DNA of 22,065 nt from a virus. The notes under the pieces were generated by a model. The model was not told the DNA's origin. It searched no databases and saw only the letters and a list, made by a program, of their open reading frames with translations. Each line of letters starts with the position of its first letter. Position 1 is the stretch's first letter. Position numbers and translations under genes: made by a program. Below, piece by piece: positions 19,036 to 22,065 of this stretch. The DNA lies in the IMG/VR virus record IMGVR_UViG_3300032223_001650, positions 1-22,065 of that record; one strand, written 5' to 3'.

Positions 19036-20690
19036 TGCCACTTGGAGAACAAAAAACAAACGATACGCTTCCGGAGAGATATTCGGACGCTTCTGATCCG
19101 CCTGGAATATCGCTTAAGTTCCCGTTTGGTTTGAATGAGAACTTGGATCAGGATGTGGGGGAATGCTCGGACGGGTACAACTTTGAGCTTGCTTATGGGC
19201 AAACAGGCATGGTCCCAAGGGCACCTTTTGATTTAAAAGGGACTGCGCCTAATGCCGGTGCCATAACCGGCATAATGCAACTGGTTAAGCGGGACAATAC
19301 CCAAACCACATTGATTGCTGCCGGGAACGTCCTGTACAAGTGGGATGGTGCCTCAAGCTGGACAAACAAGGCCAGCATTACCGCGCCAGCACTGCTGAGG
19401 GACACTTACTGGTCCTTGGGGGATTACTCAATCGTCACTGACATTAACCAGAATAACGTGGTTGGAAAGTGGGATGGTTCAACCTATGCGGCATTGACCA
19501 CTACGGGACTTGCATCGGCCCTATACGCAAAATATGCGATTGTCTTTCTAAACAGGGTGTGGTTGTTCAATATCAAGTACGGCTCCAGTTCCTATCCGCA
19601 CATGATACTGGCGTGCAAGTTTGAGGACCCGACGAACTGGGACATATCTACCAGAGGTGGGCCGACTAATGTTGGGGGCGGTTCATTTGCTACCGGGCTT
19701 GAGGCTTTTTACCTGTTGGTTCCAGACCTAAAACCTATCAATGGCGTCTGTCTTTTTGCCAATCAACTGATTATCTCTACCGATACCGGCAGGTTGTGGA
19801 ATTTACAAGGCACTTCATCCTCAACTTTCCAGTTTGTTGATTTCTACGACAACTCTCCAGCGGTGGGACAGGAAAATGTCGTTACCATCGGTAATGATGT
19901 GGTGTTTGCTCGCCAAGGTGGCGCAATCGCGCTTGTTTCTGCAACGCAAAGCTATGGCAACGTATTTACGGGCAATCTATCGTCATGGCTTCCAGATACC
20001 ACTGCAAACCTCAATGGGTTCAGCCAGATTGTCTATGACGTAGCAAACCAGAAGGTTTTCTTCTTCACCACCGGAAAGGTGCTTGTCCTTTACAAAAACC
20101 TTTTGGCGCAGGACAGGTATCAGGTTCTTTCTGGTAAATCGCCTTGGTCTATTTACACCACGCTTGATTCAAGTCAATTTACTACGCAAGCGGCGAAGTT
20201 CATGTTTATTCCCGGAACCACGAATTACAGCGTCTATTGGGGGGATTCTACTGGTCGAGTAATGGACATGAACGGGACAGGCGTTAATGGCGATGCCGGA
20301 AGCAGCATCATCCAGAGCTTCAGAATGTCGCGGCATTACGGGAATGATACTGTGCAGCCGTGGCCTTGGACTCGGGAAAACATTACCGGCCACATCAGGT
20401 ACAAAAGAATAAATCAGGTTGATTTCACGGTAGGACTGATTTGGGACGAGGAATTCTCCAGCACTCAAAATACTGTGACGCTGAAAGGTCAGACAGGAGC
20501 AGACACAGCACCTTACTTTGGTGGGACTTTTTACTACACCAAAACTTCCTATTACAGCCAAGGATTCCAGTTCAAGAACTACATATCGGGTATCAACATT
20601 GATCCGGGTGGCAAGGGACCGGGGTTCTATATTTCTACCTTTGCCTCCTGCAACTCAACTTACGAGGTAACGAGCATTGATCTCGAATGA
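19035..20690 (+). CDS. Tail hub/nozzle-like beta-propeller protein
   Basis: The 551-aa protein starts at ATG 19035, overlapping the previous stop (TAATG). It is Gly/Thr/Ser-rich with repeated beta segments of propeller type: TTLIAAGNVLYKWDGASSWT, SIVTDINQNNVVGKWDGSTY, ANQLIISTDTGRLWNLQGTS, NDVVFARQGGAIALVSATQS and SQIVYDVANQKVFFFTTGKV. This matches tail nozzle/hub proteins of podoviruses (P22 gp10, T7 gp12 class), which sit below the adaptor and carry the fibres. The C-terminal 150 residues form a further beta domain ending STYEVTSIDLE. Context and architecture agree; the precise family is not proven. Confidence 0.7.
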   Translation: MPLGEQKTNDTLPERYSDASDPPGISLKFPFGLNENLDQDVGECSDGYNFELAYGQTGMVPRAPFDLKGTAPNAGAITGIMQLVKRDNTQTTLIAAGNVLYKWDGASSWTNKASITAPALLRDTYWSLGDYSIVTDINQNNVVGKWDGSTYAALTTTGLASALYAKYAIVFLNRVWLFNIKYGSSSYPHMILACKFEDPTNWDISTRGGPTNVGGGSFATGLEAFYLLVPDLKPINGVCLFANQLIISTDTGRLWNLQGTSSSTFQFVDFYDNSPAVGQENVVTIGNDVVFARQGGAIALVSATQSYGNVFTGNLSSWLPDTTANLNGFSQIVYDVANQKVFFFTTGKVLVLYKNLLAQDRYQVLSGKSPWSIYTTLDSSQFTTQAAKFMFIPGTTNYSVYWGDSTGRVMDMNGTGVNGDAGSSIIQSFRMSRHYGNDTVQPWPWTRENITGHIRYKRINQVDFTVGLIWDEEFSSTQNTVTLKGQTGADTAPYFGGTFYYTKTSYYSQGFQFKNYISGINIDPGGKGPGFYISTFASCNSTYEVTSIDLE

Positions 20691-21495
20691 TTACGGGGAA
20701 AAGCGCAAAGCAGAGCGCATCAAGCGGGAAAAGCTGTTTAAAAAATCCCGGCCTTTTGTTCGCCCATTGGACCCTGAGAAAGATATGTGGGTGCTTTGGG
20801 CGGCGTATGACCTTAAATCATTCCCCAATCTCCCTGAAAAGCTCAATCCTTCGCAATTTACGCAGTTGATTCGTAATACGGTCAAATCTCGATCTGCCGC
20901 ACTGGTGATTGAAGATGACTGCAAATACTTCAAAAATGGCCGGGGACCTGTCTGCTTGCTGCTTGTGGATAACTATGGGTGGCGCATTGAGCCATTTGTG
21001 GACTTCTTCTTTTGGGCCACTCCGAGGATCAAGCTTCGCGCCAATGTGGCCTTTTTCCAGAAAATCAGGCATGACTCAGCCGTGGGCGTCTGTCTGGTCA
21101 AGGCACATGAGAAATACTCCAATTTATTCAATAGAATGAAAGACTATGGTGTTTTGTCCCGTTGTGGCAAAATTCCGTATGGCTATCCAGATGGGGACGA
21201 ATACCTTTACCAGATAAGGGGCAAAAATGCCGGGGTTAATGGGATTAGACGCAATGGCGAAGTTCAACGGGACGATAGAGTACAACGGACAGAAAATCCC
21301 AGTCCAGCAAGGCCAGTTCCAGATAGGGAACCAGAAGTTCTTCGTCAGCCCGAACGGGAAAACTCTGTTGGATCAAGCCAACAACAAGATAGCGACGATT
21401 CAATCCGGGAAAGTTCGCCCGCTCCAGTAGTGCCGGTAATGCCAGTCATTCCGGCAAGTAGTTTGCGAGAAGTAAGACTGAGAGATTGGGCATAA
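20677..21495 (+). CDS. GNAT-like phage protein with overprinted C-terminal tail
   Basis: The frame opens at TTG 20677 (GAGG about nine bases upstream) and overlaps the tail-hub gene by 14 bases; the next in-frame Met is far inside. Residues about 60-185 (RNTVKSRSAALVIEDDCKYF, PVCLLLVDNYGWRIEPFVDF, FFWATPRIKLRANVAFFQKI, YGVLSRCGKIPYGYPDGDEY) resemble a GNAT-like protein commonly found at this position in related phages. The acetyl-CoA loop is not obvious, so activity is uncertain. After about residue 185 the protein becomes a disordered Pro/Arg/Glu/Ser/Gln tail, exactly where another frame encodes the 67-aa gene. The true end may therefore be an accident of overprinting. Confidence 0.6.
   Translation: MISNDYGEKRKAERIKREKLFKKSRPFVRPLDPEKDMWVLWAAYDLKSFPNLPEKLNPSQFTQLIRNTVKSRSAALVIEDDCKYFKNGRGPVCLLLVDNYGWRIEPFVDFFFWATPRIKLRANVAFFQKIRHDSAVGVCLVKAHEKYSNLFNRMKDYGVLSRCGKIPYGYPDGDEYLYQIRGKNAGVNGIRRNGEVQRDDRVQRTENPSPARPVPDREPEVLRQPERENSVGSSQQQDSDDSIRESSPAPVVPVMPVIPASSLREVRLRDWA
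21227..21430 (+). CDS. Small hypothetical protein overlapping the GNAT-like gene (67 aa)
   Basis: This frame lies entirely within the 3' end of the preceding gene, shifted by one. It has its own Shine-Dalgarno (AAGGGG five bases before ATG 21227); an internal ATG at 21254 is an alternative start. The protein MPGLMGLDAMAKFNGTIEYN, GQKIPVQQGQFQIGNQKFFV, SPNGKTLLDQANNKIATIQS looks like a compact beta domain, and FNGTIEYNGQKI/KFFVSPNGK is a pattern I recognise from small phage proteins. It appears more protein-like than the tail encoded by the other frame, so I think this gene is real. Function unknown. Confidence 0.65.
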   Translation: MPGLMGLDAMAKFNGTIEYNGQKIPVQQGQFQIGNQKFFVSPNGKTLLDQANNKIATIQSGKVRPLQ

Positions 21496-21496
21496 A

Positions 21497-22065
21497 ATGG
21501 CGACTTCCCCGAACATTTTCCAAGACCCTAATACCGGCCAATTGTCGTATATAGGGCCAGATGGAACGCCGGTTGCCTTCAATTTCTCCGATCAGGATTA
21601 CCGCTACTCTAACGGTGGAGCAACCACAGAGGTACTAAACCCATTGACCGGGCAATGGGAACCCTCTGCAATGGTTAACACTGTTAATTCCTCTGGCGGA
21701 ACGGGAATCGGGGTTCCCCTGAGCATTGCTCAGAGTTCCGGGCTTTCCTACAACATGGCTCCAGGCTTGGATACGGGCACTGGGGGCGTACTTAGCAGCA
21801 TCGCCGGTGGTGTGGGAGACATGTACAAGTCGGGCGCTCTAACGCCGATCCTGTTAGCCGCAGGGGCAGCTTACGGGCCTAGCCTGATGAGCAGCCTTGG
21901 CGTTAGCACGCCGACTACAGGCATACCCGCGCTAGACCAAGCGATGCAAAGCCTTACAAGTGGCTTTCAGGCAGGGACACAGGCCGGAACCGCTGGCGGG
22001 ACTCAGTTGGCGTCAAATCTTGGCGCGACAGACATTAGCAGCGGTTTTGGGTTAAGAACCTCTAC
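21497..22065 (+). CDS. Probable internal virion/ejection protein, 5' part only
   Basis: ATG 21497 opens a frame that runs to the window edge, 189 codons so far. The protein begins MATSPNIFQDPNTGQLSYIG and continues with a Gly/Thr/Ser-rich beta part. A hydrophobic Ala/Gly-rich stretch (YKSGALTPILLAAGAAYGPS, about residues 110-129) may insert in a membrane, and the rest is low-complexity (GFQAGTQAGTAGGTQLASN). Proteins of this kind after the tail hub in podoviruses are usually internal virion (ejection) proteins. The start lies one base after the preceding stop; the ribosome site is weak (only GAGA, about 13 bases upstream). Assignment is by position and composition. Confidence 0.55.
   Translation, partial: MATSPNIFQDPNTGQLSYIGPDGTPVAFNFSDQDYRYSNGGATTEVLNPLTGQWEPSAMVNTVNSSGGTGIGVPLSIAQSSGLSYNMAPGLDTGTGGVLSSIAGGVGDMYKSGALTPILLAAGAAYGPSLMSSLGVSTPTTGIPALDQAMQSLTSGFQAGTQAGTAGGTQLASNLGATDISSGFGLRTS

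Noticed and set aside
1-22065. tRNA genes, CRISPR arrays, insertion sequences, integrase or attachment sites
   Set aside because: I looked for cloverleaf-like segments, regularly spaced repeats with unique spacers, transposase or integrase motifs and found none; the only regular array is the spacer-less 28-bp repeat set.

Overview
This window is a piece of a tailed double-stranded DNA bacteriophage (or provirus) genome, most likely podovirus-like. It shows a small terminase, a large terminase (TerL), a long portal, a scaffold, an N4-gp56-type major capsid protein, a head-tail adaptor, a beta-propeller-like tail protein and the start of a probable internal virion protein, all on the plus strand in canonical order. 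The host is not identifiable from the sequence. A DnaN-type clamp, an RMF-like protein, good Shine-Dalgarno (SD) sites and a base composition near 50% GC suggest a Gram-negative, probably proteobacterial host; that is inference. No integrase, DNA polymerase, lysis cassette, tRNA or CRISPR array is visible, and the genome continues beyond both edges.

Layout. (1) 1-5761, minus strand: an early/accessory arm of about 17 small genes read leftward, many joined by 4-base ATGA stop/start overlaps. Recognisable members are a MerR/excisionase-like helix-turn-helix protein, an LPD29-domain protein, an RMF/CrpP-like protein, a two-domain sliding clamp and an ArdC N-terminal-type ssDNA-binding protein. 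Several genes are shorter than 60 codons. Five starts share a CCACCAC..AGGAG box, and four of these leaders carry one of two further conserved modules: a hairpin, or an 11-codon mini-ORF. (2) 5762-6782: a gene-free divergent control region with paired palindromes, GGACA-type repeats, a GC-rich island (about 70% GC against about 37% just to its left) and three 28-bp tandem repeats just before the small terminase. (3) 6783-12577, plus strand: a small terminase with extreme G-over-C skew, five small unknown genes, then a tightly coupled cassette of three different glycosyltransferases (GT9/GT41-like, GT2-like, GT8-like) with two micro-genes, running by overlap into TerL. (4) 12587-22065: portal, repeat-rich structural protein, coiled-coil protein, small protein, scaffold, major capsid protein, adaptor, tail hub, GNAT-like protein with an overprinted small gene, and a truncated glycine/alanine-rich virion protein.

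How it fits together. The left arm probably handles takeover of host replication and translation (clamp, ssDNA binding, RMF-like protein). The right arm packages DNA (small terminase at a possible repeat-based recognition site, TerL, portal) into a capsid built on the scaffold, then closes it with the adaptor and tail hub. The most unusual points are the glycosyltransferase cassette inside the packaging module, a clamp lacking the first of three DnaN domains, duplicated leader mini-ORFs, and an SD-occluding hairpin before the capsid gene.
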